Source: Saccharicrinis aurantiacus (GTDB lineage: Bacteria; Bacteroidota; Bacteroidia; Bacteroidales; Marinilabiliaceae). From it: a DNA stretch of 64,000 nucleotides. Positions 9,442-18,249 of this stretch are shown here, in pieces. Under the pieces are notes generated by a model. It was not told where the DNA came from, searched no databases, and saw only the letters and a program-made list of their open reading frames with translations. The position numbers were made by a program, and so were the translations under genes. The first letter of the stretch is position 1; every line of letters begins with the position of its first letter. The stretch is taken from NCBI RefSeq assembly GCF_001660705.2, contig NZ_LYBV02000022.1, positions 62,001 through 126,000 on the forward strand, in the 5' to 3' direction.

Positions 9442-10032
9442 TTATGAACATCCACAACCGCCTGAACCTGAACCATCAGATCCACAAGACGCTGTATCAC
9501 AACCACCACCGGCAGTATCTCCACAACCACATCCTGAACCACAACCGCCGCCACCTACAGCAGCAACTAATTCACTCTCTGTAGCTTCACGAACTTCTAA
9601 TACAGATCCTGAGAAAAATAAATCATCTCCAGCTAAAGGATGATTAAAATCCATTTTTACAGTTTCGTCAGTAATCTCTAATACGATACCATTTAAACGA
9701 TTTCCTTGAGCATCTTGCATAGGAACAACATTTCCAACTTTAATTAAGTCTTCGTCAATTGCTCCTTCTACCTCAAATATATTCTTTGGAATATCAACTT
9801 TTGCTTCTTCATTAATTTCTCCGTAACCAGCAGCACTAGGAATCTCAAAATTGTATTCAGAACCAGCAGTTAAACCCTCTAATTTCTCTTCAAACATAGG
9901 AAGCATTTTTCCTGTTCCGAAAACAAATTCTAAAGCATTTTCTGGAGTTGTTTCTTCTACTAACTCACCATCTGCAGCGTTTGTACGTAGAGCGTATGTA
10001 AGCTTTACGAAACTATTTCTTGTAATTTCCAT
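9442..10032 (-). CDS. slyD: SlyD-type FKBP peptidyl-prolyl isomerase with Cys/Gly-rich tail
   Basis: This 196-residue cytoplasmic prolyl isomerase and chaperone has a broken FKBP domain. LEFVFGTGKMLPMFEEKLEG is the first half, an IF (insert-in-flap) segment spans roughly residues 70-125, and MDFNHPLAGDDLFFSGSV closes the fold. The tail from about residue 160 is almost only Gly, Cys, Ser and Asp and holds seven cysteines but no histidine. SlyD of E. coli uses a His/Cys tail to bind Ni2+ for hydrogenase maturation. The all-cysteine tail here suggests thiophilic or soft metal binding instead. No hydrogenase or urease genes are nearby. A TTACTTTG box at 10070-10077 on the minus strand may be the promoter. 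Confidence 0.92.
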   Translation of the reverse strand: MEITRNSFVKLTYALRTNAADGELVEETTPENALEFVFGTGKMLPMFEEKLEGLTAGSEYNFEIPSAAGYGEINEEAKVDIPKNIFEVEGAIDEDLIKVGNVVPMQDAQGNRLNGIVLEITDETVKMDFNHPLAGDDLFFSGSVLEVREATESELVAAVGGGGCGSGCGCGDTAGGGCDTASCGSDGSGSGGCGCS

Positions 10033-10174
10033 ATCTTATTTTATTTATTTTCAATAATCATTAAGTTTACAAAGTAAGGTAGATTTTTACTGATTACAAA
10101 ACAACCAATGTAAAAAAGACTTAAAAATCCGTTTTTATTCCATAATTTTTTATAGGATTTAAAACTTCATTTTC

Positions 10175-10182
10175 TACTTTTG
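10175..10182 (+). promoter_or_regulatory. -7 promoter box of the SDR gene
   Basis: TACTTTTG matches TAnnTTTG. With transcription starting near 10189, the ATG at 10193 would have almost no leader, so the ATG at 10229 is the more likely start. Confidence 0.6.
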
Positions 10183-10228
10183 CGTTAAGCATATGTTTAA
10201 CTTTAAAAATAGCGTCACCAAAGAATTC

Positions 10229-11035
10229 ATGAAGAACAAAGTTGTTATAATTACTGGAGCCTCTTCAGGTATAGGCTTAGCTCTCGCTAAAGAGTTTGCT
10301 AAACAAGGTGCTAAGGTTGCTCTAGCAGCTCGATCGTCGCAGAAATTGGCTACTATTTCCGAAGAATTAACTTCAATTGGATGTGATAATATTGTTGTAA
10401 CTACTGATGTAAGTATAGAGAATGATTGCAAACACTTAATCGACGCTACTGTATCTGCCTTTGGTAAAATTGACATACTGATAAATAATGCTGGTATTTC
10501 AATGCGAGCACTTTTTAAAGATGTAGAGATAGATGTATTAAAACAATTGATGGATGTAAATTTTTGGGGAACGGCTTACTGCTGTAAATATGCTCTACCA
10601 TATTTATTAAAATCAAAAGGATCTATTACAGGCATATCTTCAATTGCTGGCTATATTGGCTTACCTGGAAGAACTGGATACTCAGCAAGTAAGTTTGCTA
10701 TGCACGGTTTATTAGAAACTATAAGGGTAGAAAATCTTAAAACAGGATTACATGTATTAATTGCGGCACCAGGGTTTACAGCTTCAAATATCAGAAAAAC
10801 CGCATTGACTAATAATGGAAGTCAACAAGGATCCACTCCTCGCAAAGAGAGTAAAATGATGAGTGCCGAAGAAGTTGCTATTTCAATTATTAAAGCTATC
10901 AAGAAAAGGAAGGAAACCATTGTACTAACCTTTCTAGAAGGAAAACTTACCGTATTTCTGAAAAAATGTATGCCACGTCTATTGGATAGATTATCGTTCA
11001 AACATATGTCTAAAGAAGAAAACTCTCCGTTCTAA
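10229..11035 (+). CDS. SDR-family NAD(P)-dependent oxidoreductase
   Basis: A 268-residue classical short-chain dehydrogenase. The cofactor loop is TGASSGIGLALAKEF, the fold-stabilising motif is NNAG, the catalytic serine lies in GISSIAG and the catalytic pair in YSASK. The overall pattern resembles the DHRS7-like branch (reductases of lipidic or steroid-like carbonyls), but the substrate is unknown. An in-frame ATG at 10193 would add 12 residues. I prefer 10229 because the Rossmann strand follows it at once and the -7 box at 10175-10182 leaves no leader for the earlier start. It converges with the LysE gene, with only 15 bp between stops and no terminator visible. Confidence 0.9.
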   Translation: MKNKVVIITGASSGIGLALAKEFAKQGAKVALAARSSQKLATISEELTSIGCDNIVVTTDVSIENDCKHLIDATVSAFGKIDILINNAGISMRALFKDVEIDVLKQLMDVNFWGTAYCCKYALPYLLKSKGSITGISSIAGYIGLPGRTGYSASKFAMHGLLETIRVENLKTGLHVLIAAPGFTASNIRKTALTNNGSQQGSTPRKESKMMSAEEVAISIIKAIKKRKETIVLTFLEGKLTVFLKKCMPRLLDRLSFKHMSKEENSPF

Positions 11036-11050
11036 GATAGAAGATAAACT

Positions 11051-11683
11051 CTAAGCTTTATTCATCATAAAAACAGAAAATGCAACAATTACCAATACAA
11101 CAATTGCAGCTCCTGCTATTTTATTTAACCACCAAAGTCTTCTTAAGTTAATTTTTGAACGAAAAAGATTAATAACCGACGTCAGCATAAACCACCATAT
11201 AGTCGCTCCCAAAAACACCCCGCCAATTAACATTACATGTTCTGGCAATCCACCATCTTCTTTCACCACTTCAAAAAATGCAAACCATGCCAAAAATAGG
11301 CCTATGGCTAGCGGATTTGAGATTGTTAGAAAAAAAGTGGAAATAAAGTCCTGAAATAAAGAACTCTTCACTTTTTTCTGTTTTCGTAATTCCACGGCCG
11401 GATTGCTCATAAAAATGCTAATGCCTAAGCCTATCAAAACAAGAGCTCCAAATATCTGTATGAATAATTCATACTTTGTAACAAAACCTAATATATAAGA
11501 AATACTAAAACTTGCTATAATTGCATATATGGTATCACTAACTACAGCACCTAAGCCTGAAATAAATCCAGATAATTTTCCCTTATTAAGAGTACGCTGA
11601 ATACAAAGAACACCTATTGGTCCGAGTGAAACTGAAGCTAAAAATCCAACTATAATTCCGTCTGATAAAAAATTTAACGACAT
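11051..11683 (-). CDS. LysE/RhtB-family amino acid exporter
   Basis: This 210-residue inner-membrane protein shows the LysE N-terminal signature GFLASVSLGPIGVLCIQRTL, with the conserved GP in the first helix. It has about six hydrophobic segments and the mid-protein ISNPLAIGLFLAWFAFF helix. LysE-family members export basic or neutral amino acids or related metabolites. The substrate here is open. The -7 box at 11753-11760 provides a leader of about 60 nt. Confidence 0.88.
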   Translation of the reverse strand: MSLNFLSDGIIVGFLASVSLGPIGVLCIQRTLNKGKLSGFISGLGAVVSDTIYAIIASFSISYILGFVTKYELFIQIFGALVLIGLGISIFMSNPAVELRKQKKVKSSLFQDFISTFFLTISNPLAIGLFLAWFAFFEVVKEDGGLPEHVMLIGGVFLGATIWWFMLTSVINLFRSKINLRRLWWLNKIAGAAIVVLVIVAFSVFMMNKA

Positions 11684-11752
11684 TGATTTGTGCTAATAAT
11701 TTAAGCCGAACTAATACACGTCAGCTTTATTAAATATTCGGTTTTGTTAAAA

Positions 11753-11760
11753 CAAAGGTA
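11753..11760 (-). promoter_or_regulatory. -7 promoter box of the LysE-family gene
   Basis: The minus strand reads TACCTTTG, matching TAnnTTTG, about 70 bp before the start codon. A CTTG lies 22 bp further upstream as a possible -33 element with long spacing. Confidence 0.5.
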
Positions 11761-12025
11761 CGTTAAAACTTAAATTTTGGTGCAAGATATCGTTAAACTT
11801 TAATTTGAATTAATCCACAAAGCTTAATATCCCCTTAAAGCACTTAGATCAGATAATGTGTTAACTTGTACATTATCAAATCATCTAATGATACAAGTAC
11901 AATCAAAAAATCACACCATATATTTTTGTAATCTTGAACAGAATATCCTAGATTGCCAATTGAATATTAACATTGAATTAACATTTAAATAATATATAAA
12001 AAACATAACTAGTTGCGCTTTACAA

Positions 12026-12033
12026 TATGTTTG
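12026..12033 (+). promoter_or_regulatory. -7 promoter box of pit
   Basis: TATGTTTG matches TAnnTTTG, 36 bp before the pit start. No -33 TTTG is present at the usual distance, which would suit an activator-dependent promoter. Confidence 0.5.
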
Positions 12034-12068
12034 CAACGCAAAATTAAAACAATATTAACTTAATTTTA

Positions 12069-14324
12069 ATGGACAATATTTATTTAATTATGGTAGTGGT
12101 GCTCTTCGCACTCGCCATTTCTGATTTGGTTGTAGGTGTTAGTAATGACGCTGTAAACTTCTTGAATTCTGCTATAGGTTCTAAAGCAGCCTCATTTAAA
12201 GTAATTATGATTGTTGCAGCTGTAGGTATACTGGTAGGTGCAACTACTTCAAGTGGAATGATGGAAGTAGCCCGAAAAGGAATTTTTAACCCAAACCTAT
12301 TCGCTTTTAGTGATATCATGTATATCTTTTTAGCGGTTATGCTTACCGATGTTTTACTTCTTGATCTCTTCAACACCTTTGGTATGCCAACGTCAACCAC
12401 TGTATCGATAGTTTTTGAACTATTAGGTGCAGCTATTGCATTGGCTATTATTAAAGTTTCAAATGATCCGAGTACATCACTAAGTGAATATATAAACACA
12501 GCAAAAGCCCTTGCTATTATTAGTGGAATATTATTATCTGTAATTGTAGCCTTCAGTGTTGGAGCTATTGTTCAGTACATTACCCGTTTAATATTCTCAT
12601 TTAATTATCAAAACCGACTTAAGTATATCGGTGCCGTATGGGGAGGTGTTGCAATTACTGCAATTACATACTTTATACTTATTAAAGGAGCAAAAGGCGC
12701 TTCTTTCATGACTTCTGACACAAAGGAATGGATTAACAATAATGCTTTAATTATCATTGGTGTTTCTTTTGTAGCTTGGACCGTATTGTTACAAATATTC
12801 AGAGCTTTATTTAAATTAGATATATTAAAGTTTACTGTATTGGTAGGAACATTTGCACTTGCAATGGCCTTTGCTGGTAACGACTTGGTTAACTTCATTG
12901 GGGTTCCGTTAGCTGGTTTGGAATCATACGGCTTCTTTAAAGCTGCAGGCAATGTAGACCCAACAACTTTTAAAATGTCTGCCCTAGCCGGAAAAGTAGC
13001 AACTGATACCTATTTATTGGTAATTGCAGGTATCATAATGGTAATTACACTTTGGACCTCTAAAAAAGCTAAAGCAGTTGTTAAAACTTCGTTAGATCTT
13101 AGCCGCCAACAAGAAGGTGATGAAAGATTTGGCTCATCGTTTTTTGCTCGTTCAATTGTTCGATCATCAATTAATGCATCAAATTCTATCAACACAATTA
13201 TCCCAAAACCAATAAGTAACTTCATTTCGAAGCAATTTGACTCAACAAAATACGAAGAACAACGTATTGCATTAGGGAAAGATGCACCTGCTTTTGATAT
13301 GATCAGGGCAACAGTAAACCTTGTTGTTGCAAGTATATTAATTGCAATGGCAACTTCTTACAAACTACCATTATCAACCACATACGTTACATTTATGGTA
13401 GCTATGGGTACATCTTTAACAGATGGTGCATGGGGACGCGAAAGTGCTGTATATAGAGTTACTGGGGTATTATCTGTAATTGGAGGTTGGTTCTTCACTG
13501 CTTTCTCGGCATTTACTGTTGCATTCATTATTGCTAACATTATAAACCTTGGTGGTGTTTTTGCAATCTTTGCGCTTATTGTTGTAGCTGGATACATTAT
13601 GTACCGAACACATCTAATTTCAAAAAAGAGCACAGCAAAAACTACTGAAGTATCAGAATTTGAAATTGAAGAAATAGATGGACCTATTGAAGCGGATAAG
13701 ATACTAGATACATGTAAGACTACCGTTACAACATCTCTAAATAAAATTCTTAATATCTATGTTAAAACATTTAAGGATTTTGAAAATGAAGATAGAAAAG
13801 AACTTAGAGAAAAGAAGAAGAAAGTTAATAACTCGAACAAAAAAATAAAGAAAGTAAAAGATAACATTTACCAAACAGTTAAAAAACTGCAGGATAATGA
13901 AATCGATTCTAGTCTTTATTATGTACAGGTAATTGATTATTTAAGAGAAACGGCACATGCCATTACATTTATTGTAACACCTCTTTATAATCACATCGAT
14001 AACAATCATTCAGTATTTTCTGAAGAGCAGTTTAAAGACCTTAACGAGTTAACTGAAAGCATTAAGGATCTTCTAAAAAGAGCGATCAACATCATCAATA
14101 ACGATGATTATGAGGATTTAAATGACTTTACTGAAGCAATTCAGCTCAAAATTGAAGACTTAAGAGAAATGCGTAAGAAACAGTTAAAACGCATCAGAAA
14201 AGAAAAGTCAGGAACAAAAAATAGTATGTTATATCTTAACATATTGCACGAAACTCAGAATATGATTTTACACGTGAACAACCTTGTAAAATCACAACGT
14301 GATCTTGTAAATTATAAAAAATAA
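12069..14324 (+). CDS. Inorganic phosphate transporter (Pit/PHO4 family) with cytosolic PhoU-like tail
   Basis: This 751-residue protein has a PHO4 membrane region over about residues 1-525. It carries the duplicated family motifs GVSNDAVNFLNSAIGSKA (first half) and FAGNDLVNFIGVPLAG (second half). A soluble, charged, helical tail over about residues 550-751 looks like a PhoU/DUF47 domain. PHO4 proteins import phosphate with H+ or Na+. The fused tail is common in Bacteroidota and longer than in E. coli PitA (about 500 residues), and it could gate transport. The phosphate-type porin gene follows after 145 bp, so the pair would move phosphate across both membranes. Confidence 0.92.
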   Translation: MDNIYLIMVVVLFALAISDLVVGVSNDAVNFLNSAIGSKAASFKVIMIVAAVGILVGATTSSGMMEVARKGIFNPNLFAFSDIMYIFLAVMLTDVLLLDLFNTFGMPTSTTVSIVFELLGAAIALAIIKVSNDPSTSLSEYINTAKALAIISGILLSVIVAFSVGAIVQYITRLIFSFNYQNRLKYIGAVWGGVAITAITYFILIKGAKGASFMTSDTKEWINNNALIIIGVSFVAWTVLLQIFRALFKLDILKFTVLVGTFALAMAFAGNDLVNFIGVPLAGLESYGFFKAAGNVDPTTFKMSALAGKVATDTYLLVIAGIIMVITLWTSKKAKAVVKTSLDLSRQQEGDERFGSSFFARSIVRSSINASNSINTIIPKPISNFISKQFDSTKYEEQRIALGKDAPAFDMIRATVNLVVASILIAMATSYKLPLSTTYVTFMVAMGTSLTDGAWGRESAVYRVTGVLSVIGGWFFTAFSAFTVAFIIANIINLGGVFAIFALIVVAGYIMYRTHLISKKSTAKTTEVSEFEIEEIDGPIEADKILDTCKTTVTTSLNKILNIYVKTFKDFENEDRKELREKKKKVNNSNKKIKKVKDNIYQTVKKLQDNEIDSSLYYVQVIDYLRETAHAITFIVTPLYNHIDNNHSVFSEEQFKDLNELTESIKDLLKRAINIINNDDYEDLNDFTEAIQLKIEDLREMRKKQLKRIRKEKSGTKNSMLYLNILHETQNMILHVNNLVKSQRDLVNYKK

Positions 14325-14332
14325 TTCCAAGT

Positions 14333-14374
14333 AGATGTGGATATTCTTGGGAGGGTATATCCACATCTATTTTA
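14333..14374 (+). terminator. Hairpin between pit and the porin gene
   Basis: AGATGTGGATAT (14333-14344) pairs perfectly with ATATCCACATCT (14357-14368) around a 12-nt loop. Only ATTTTAAC follows, so it may act as a weak terminator, an attenuator or an RNA-processing site that uncouples the two genes. Confidence 0.55.
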
Positions 14375-14469
14375 ACACATTTCAGAGTAACCAATTGTAC
14401 TAACCGGTACAAGTCCTATTAATTAATTAGGTCAATTAATCGAAATTACACATCAGGAAAATTCCTAAA

Positions 14470-15756
14470 ATGAAAAAACAATTATTTGTGACAATACTTG
14501 TCACGCTAGTATCCGTATTTGCTTTCGGTCAAGAAGGCATTGAACTCAACAAAAAATCAGAGTACGCCCTACCCGAAACAAAAGATGTTAACCTTAACGA
14601 TATGATTGTTCCTAAAGAATGGAATGAGCGTATTAAGATCTCAGGTTACATGCAATTACGAAACAATGATTTCTACCAATCAAATGTGGACCTAACATGT
14701 CCTCAATGTGACAGAACATATGGTGGAAACACCGGTTTCTCGTTACGTCGAATGCGCTTAAAAGTAACTGGTAGAATACATGAAAGAGTTTATTTTTACC
14801 TTCAATCAGATTTTGCTTCTGATGGTAAAAACCTAGGTCAATTGCGTGATGCTTACGCAGATATCTACCTTACTAAGGATGAAACATGGAGAATTAGAGC
14901 AGGACAAAGTAAAATCCCTTATGGATTCGAAAACCTACAATCATCACAATACCGTTTAGGTCTTGATAGAAATGACCCTTTAAATAGTGCGGTTAAAGAT
15001 GAGCGTGATATGGGTGCCTTTGTTTATTGGACATCTACAAAGAATAGAGCAATCTTCCCAGCCCTAAAAAAGATGGGTTTAAAAGGATCAGGAGACTACG
15101 GTAACCTTGGTTTTGGTATGTATAATGGCCAAAGGGCTAACACATACTCAGGAAACGGTAGTTACCACTATGTGGCTCGTTTCACATGGCCTTTCCAACT
15201 CAATAATGGACAATTTATGGAAGCTGGTATCCAAGGGTACACTGGTAAATATACTGTTACCGATGTAAGTGATTCTGATATTAAAGTAAAAGGCACTGAT
15301 ATTAATGCCCTAAACCATGAGTTTAATGATCAGCGAGCTGCAGTAACTTTTATTGTTTACCCACAACCTTTTGGGTTTCAATCGGAATTTAATATTGGTA
15401 AAGGGCCTGAGTTCGACCCAGAAACCAATACAATTGACACACAAGATTTAATTGGTGGATATGCTCAATTAATGTATCAATTTAAAGGTAAAAGAAAACA
15501 CAATTGGTGGTTAATGCCATTTTGTAGAGCTCAATATTATGATGGTGGTAAAAAGTTCGAGACAGATGCTAGAAGCTATACTGTTAAAGAATTAGAGCTT
15601 GGTATTGAGTGGTCCCCATTTCCTGCTTTGGAACTAAATACAACTTACACCTTCTCTGATAGAAGATATGAAGATTTAAGTAATTTTGTTAATGGTAATA
15701 CAGGAAATCATCAAAATGGACAGCTATTAAGAGTCCAACTTCAAATAAACTATTAA
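14470..15756 (+). CDS. Outer-membrane porin, OprO/OprP-like phosphate-selective family
   Basis: This 428-residue protein has a signal peptide (residues 1-20, ending AFGQ) and then a beta-barrel of the phosphate-selective porin O/P family. Visible features are the KISGYMQLRNNDFY first strand, an RRMRLKVTGRIHERVYFYLQ strand, RIRAGQSKIPYGFENLQSS and an aromatic C-terminal strand ending LRVQLQINY. A C-P-Q-C pair near residues 77-80 may form a disulphide in a loop. Placement behind pit supports phosphate or anion passage, although the family includes barrels with other substrates. A strong terminator follows. Confidence 0.88.
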   Translation: MKKQLFVTILVTLVSVFAFGQEGIELNKKSEYALPETKDVNLNDMIVPKEWNERIKISGYMQLRNNDFYQSNVDLTCPQCDRTYGGNTGFSLRRMRLKVTGRIHERVYFYLQSDFASDGKNLGQLRDAYADIYLTKDETWRIRAGQSKIPYGFENLQSSQYRLGLDRNDPLNSAVKDERDMGAFVYWTSTKNRAIFPALKKMGLKGSGDYGNLGFGMYNGQRANTYSGNGSYHYVARFTWPFQLNNGQFMEAGIQGYTGKYTVTDVSDSDIKVKGTDINALNHEFNDQRAAVTFIVYPQPFGFQSEFNIGKGPEFDPETNTIDTQDLIGGYAQLMYQFKGKRKHNWWLMPFCRAQYYDGGKKFETDARSYTVKELELGIEWSPFPALELNTTYTFSDRRYEDLSNFVNGNTGNHQNGQLLRVQLQINY

Positions 15757-15775
15757 GAAATATTTTACAAACTAG

Positions 15776-15808
15776 AAAGGCAATTCGAATTGGATTGCCT
15801 TTTTTTTA
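15776..15808 (+). terminator. Terminator after the porin gene
   Basis: AAAGGCAAT (15776-15784) pairs with ATTGCCTTT (15794-15802) and is followed by a T run. Confidence 0.85.
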
Positions 15809-15837
15809 TTCTCCTATTTCACAATATGTGAAAAAGT

Positions 15838-15871
15838 AAAAAGCCGATTTAATTAGTTAAATCGGCTTTTT
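15838..15871 (-). terminator. Terminator after the LytTR regulator gene
   Basis: AAAAGCCGATTTAA (15839-15852) and TTAAATCGGCTTTT (15857-15870) form a perfect 14-bp stem with a TTAG loop. It lies 5 bp after the minus-strand stop. Confidence 0.85.
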
Positions 15872-15875
15872 AAGT

Positions 15876-16589
15876 CTATTTCGTTATTAAATTAATATCA
15901 TTCATTAATTGTTCTTTATACGACTTACCAATTGGGATTACCTTTGAACCTATTTCAGTTTTTATAACAACTGAATTATCTTCTATTACTCGAATCTTAC
16001 CTATATTTACAATAAAAGAGCGATGCACTCTTACAAACTTATCTGATGGCATTTTCTCAGAAATAGCTTTCATTGTAAAGTGAATAGTAAACTTATCCTT
16101 AAATGTATTTACTACAACATAATTCTCTAGGGCTTCTATCCATAAAATATCATCATATTTTACACGTACCAGAGATGAGTTATTTTTTATGAATATTTCA
16201 GAGTTACTTTTTGAAATATCATCTTTCTTTTCAGTATTCTCCTTAGCTTTACTTACCGCTTTTATAAAACGCGGATAGTTTACTGGTTTTAATAAGTAGT
16301 CTGTGACATTATATTCATACGACTCTAATGCGTACTTCTCTTTAGAAGAATAAATAATTACCTGAGGTAATACATTTAAGGTCTTTAATAAATCAATACC
16401 TGTCATATCAGGCATCTCAATATCCAGAAACAATAAGTCAATTCCGTCAGAATTTTTTCCATTCAAATAATTAATTCCGTCAACAGCATTGTCATAAGTT
16501 CCTACTAAGTTAAGGTCTCCAGATTTCTCTATAAATTCAGCTATAACCTTAGTTGAAAACTTATCATCATCGATAATAATACAGTTCAT
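15876..16589 (-). CDS. LytTR-family response regulator
   Basis: This 237-residue transcription factor has a receiver domain at residues 1-115. The acidic pocket is IIDDDK, the phospho-acceptor is Asp56 in FLDIEMPDMTG and the conserved lysine is in LLKPVNY. A linker rich in Lys/Ser and a LytTR DNA-binding domain (about residues 135-235, KYDDILWIEALENYV and RVHRSFIVN) follow. LytTR proteins bind direct repeats upstream of their targets. No LytS-type kinase is adjacent, so it is an orphan in this window. An inverted repeat TTAGAC-N4-GTCTAA at 16620-16635, 31 bp before the start, may be a control site. Confidence 0.9.
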   Translation of the reverse strand: MNCIIIDDDKFSTKVIAEFIEKSGDLNLVGTYDNAVDGINYLNGKNSDGIDLLFLDIEMPDMTGIDLLKTLNVLPQVIIYSSKEKYALESYEYNVTDYLLKPVNYPRFIKAVSKAKENTEKKDDISKSNSEIFIKNNSSLVRVKYDDILWIEALENYVVVNTFKDKFTIHFTMKAISEKMPSDKFVRVHRSFIVNIGKIRVIEDNSVVIKTEIGSKVIPIGKSYKEQLMNDINLITK

Positions 16590-16619
16590 ATAGCAATTTT
16601 TTTTCTTTAAAGCATATTA

Positions 16620-16635
16620 TTAGACTTATGTCTAA
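16620..16635. promoter_or_regulatory. Inverted repeat upstream of the LytTR regulator gene
   Basis: TTAGAC and GTCTAA form a perfect 6-bp inverted repeat around TTAT. Its place in the leader or promoter suggests an operator or RNA hairpin, but LytTR proteins normally bind direct repeats, so the bound factor is unknown. Confidence 0.35.
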
Positions 16636-16728
16636 AGGGCCTTAAGCTGGTTAATTTTTATGCCAGATAATTTACAACATTAATCATCAATTATCTAACG
16701 AATATCGTTTTTTTTTACATATTTATCA

Positions 16729-17400
16729 CTAAATATCTCTTCTCTTGTATTCTTCAATAATGGCTTCCGATCGTTTAATTGAAGATTTCAGCCAATCAAA
16801 CTTTATTGATTCTCGCTCATTTTCTGATAGTTGCCAGTTTACATTTGTAGCCCTAATTTGATGAGATAGGTGTTGCAACATTAAAGCTGCACATACTGAA
16901 ATATTAAAACTTTCAGTAAACCCATACATTGGTATCTTTACGAATTCATCAGCTTCTTGTTTCACAATATCTGAAATTCCTGTTAATTCTGTACCAAAAA
17001 CAAATGCTGCCTTACCTTTTGTAACATCAAAATCATAAAGCTCAACATCGTTTGTATGAGGTGTTGTTGCAACAACTCGGTACCCATCTGCCTTTAACTT
17101 CTTTATAGCTGACAAGGTGTTATTTTCATGCTCATTATATTTATGCATACTCACCCATTTCGATGAGCCTAAAGCTACATCTCTACTAACGGTATATTCG
17201 TTTGTATTTTCAATAATATGAACATCTTGTATACCAAAACAATCACACGATCTTAATACAGCACTAGCATTATGGGCTTGATATATATCTTCTAAAACAA
17301 CACTGATATATTTTGTTCTTTCATTTAAAACCCTATCAAAAAGTTCCTTTCTATTATCTGTAATATATTGCGATAAGAACTCATTTATATTTTCATCCAT
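16729..17400 (-). CDS. trmH: TrmH-family tRNA/rRNA 2'-O-methyltransferase
   Basis: This 223-residue SPOUT-class enzyme transfers a methyl group from SAM to a ribose 2'-OH. Motif 1 is HNASAVLRSCDCFGI with the catalytic arginine, motif 2 is FVFGTELTGIS and motif 3 is IPMYGFTESFNISVCAAL, together forming the trefoil knot. The absence of an N-terminal L30e-like substrate domain fits TrmH (tRNA Gm18) rather than RlmB. It is monocistronic. Exact substrate by homology only. Confidence 0.88.
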   Translation of the reverse strand: MDENINEFLSQYITDNRKELFDRVLNERTKYISVVLEDIYQAHNASAVLRSCDCFGIQDVHIIENTNEYTVSRDVALGSSKWVSMHKYNEHENNTLSAIKKLKADGYRVVATTPHTNDVELYDFDVTKGKAAFVFGTELTGISDIVKQEADEFVKIPMYGFTESFNISVCAALMLQHLSHQIRATNVNWQLSENERESIKFDWLKSSIKRSEAIIEEYKRRDI

Positions 17401-17559
17401 AGATTATAACAATACGCTTTAAAATAAAATTTGCGCTAATTTATCATTTCTTCATGAGGAAACCACAATTATTACGTGGCATCTAACAAGATTTAATAAT
17501 TAATTCTTGTAAATTCAATTTCACCTCTAATAAAATAGGGAATCACCTTACAGTTTTGT

Positions 17560-17594
17560 AAAAAAAAAGAGAGTACTAATAGTACTCTCTTTTG
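17560..17594 (-). terminator. Terminator after the HU gene
   Basis: AAAAGAGAGTACT (17565-17577) and AGTACTCTCTTTT (17581-17593) form a perfect 13-bp stem with a 3-nt loop, and the minus strand continues into a long T run. Confidence 0.85.
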
Positions 17595-17615
17595 TATTTC
17601 TTTCTTAACAGAAAA

Positions 17616-17888
17616 CTAGTTAACAGCGTCACTTAGTTCGCTACCAGCTTTAAATTTAACCACTTTTTTAGCAGCAATTTGAATTTCTTTACCTGTTTGA
17701 GGGTTTCTTCCTGTTCTAGCACTTCTCTCAGAAACTGAGAAAGATCCAAAACCGATAAGTGAAATTCTATCTCCACCTTTAAGTGCATCGCTAGTTACGT
17801 TAATAAATGAGTCTAAAGCTTTTTTTGCATCAGCTTTAGTTAAACCTGAATTCTCTGCGATAGCGTCAATCAATTGAGCTTTGTTCAT
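17616..17888 (-). CDS. HU-family DNA-binding protein
   Basis: A 90-residue histone-like nucleoid protein, the standard HU/IHF length. It begins [12 protein letters not shown], has the [11 protein letters not shown] helix, and shows the arm signature [21 protein letters not shown] with the intercalating proline. It bends DNA non-specifically and dimerises. Its promoter is the best consensus match in the window, in keeping with high expression, and a perfect-stem terminator follows. Confidence 0.96.
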   Translation of the reverse strand: MNKAQLIDAIAENSGLTKADAKKALDSFINVTSDALKGGDRISLIGFGSFSVSERSARTGRNPQTGKEIQIAAKKVVKFKAGSELSDAVN

Positions 17889-17941
17889 GATAACTTATAA
17901 ATTAATAGGGTTAACAACTAGATTCACTAAAATTTGCATTA

Positions 17942-17972
17942 CAAATATAGAGTAATTATAGTCTCATCCAAA
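17942..17972 (-). promoter_or_regulatory. Perfect Bacteroidota sigma-ABfr-type promoter of the HU gene
   Basis: On the minus strand TTTG (17969-17972) is followed by exactly 19 bp and then TATATTTG (17942-17949), the full TTTG-N19-TAnnTTTG consensus. Transcription would start near 17935, giving a leader of about 47 nt. Confidence 0.85.
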
Positions 17973-18249
17973 TCTAACAGTAGAAAAAAAGCCTATTCTA
18001 AAGGGATACAGTCGTTTTTTAACATTTCAGCCATATAAATGCATGCACCTAACTCACTGATATTGCTCCACATAATGAATGTGAGATAATTATCTGTTTT
18101 TTAACATTTAAAATTACTTTTTCATACTTTTTATTAATCTAAACCTTCACTTACCGCCCTCTTGTAAGTTCTACTATAATGAATTTCCAATATATTCATA
18201 CTTTTACATCCTTTTATCTTATATTTGCAGCCTTTTAAAAGAAATTACA
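17973..18249. other. Divergent spacer between the HU gene and trhO
   Basis: Together with the HU promoter this spacer is 361 bp long. Apart from the HU promoter it holds the trhO -7 box at 18220-18227. I see no other structure or open frame of note. Confidence 0.5.
18220..18227 (+). promoter_or_regulatory. -7 promoter box of trhO
   Basis: TATATTTG matches TAnnTTTG, 23 bp before the trhO start. The leader is very short. Confidence 0.55.

Larger units (their letters stand above)
11684..12068. other. Divergent promoter region between lysE-like gene and pit
   Basis: This 385-bp divergent spacer contains the LysE -7 box (11753-11760, minus) and the pit -7 box (12026-12033, plus). Between them an imperfect inverted repeat pairs ACTTGTACATTA (11864-11875) with TAATGATACAAGT (11886-11898). 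This could be an operator for phosphate-responsive control or a hairpin, and nothing more can be read from it. Confidence 0.5.
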
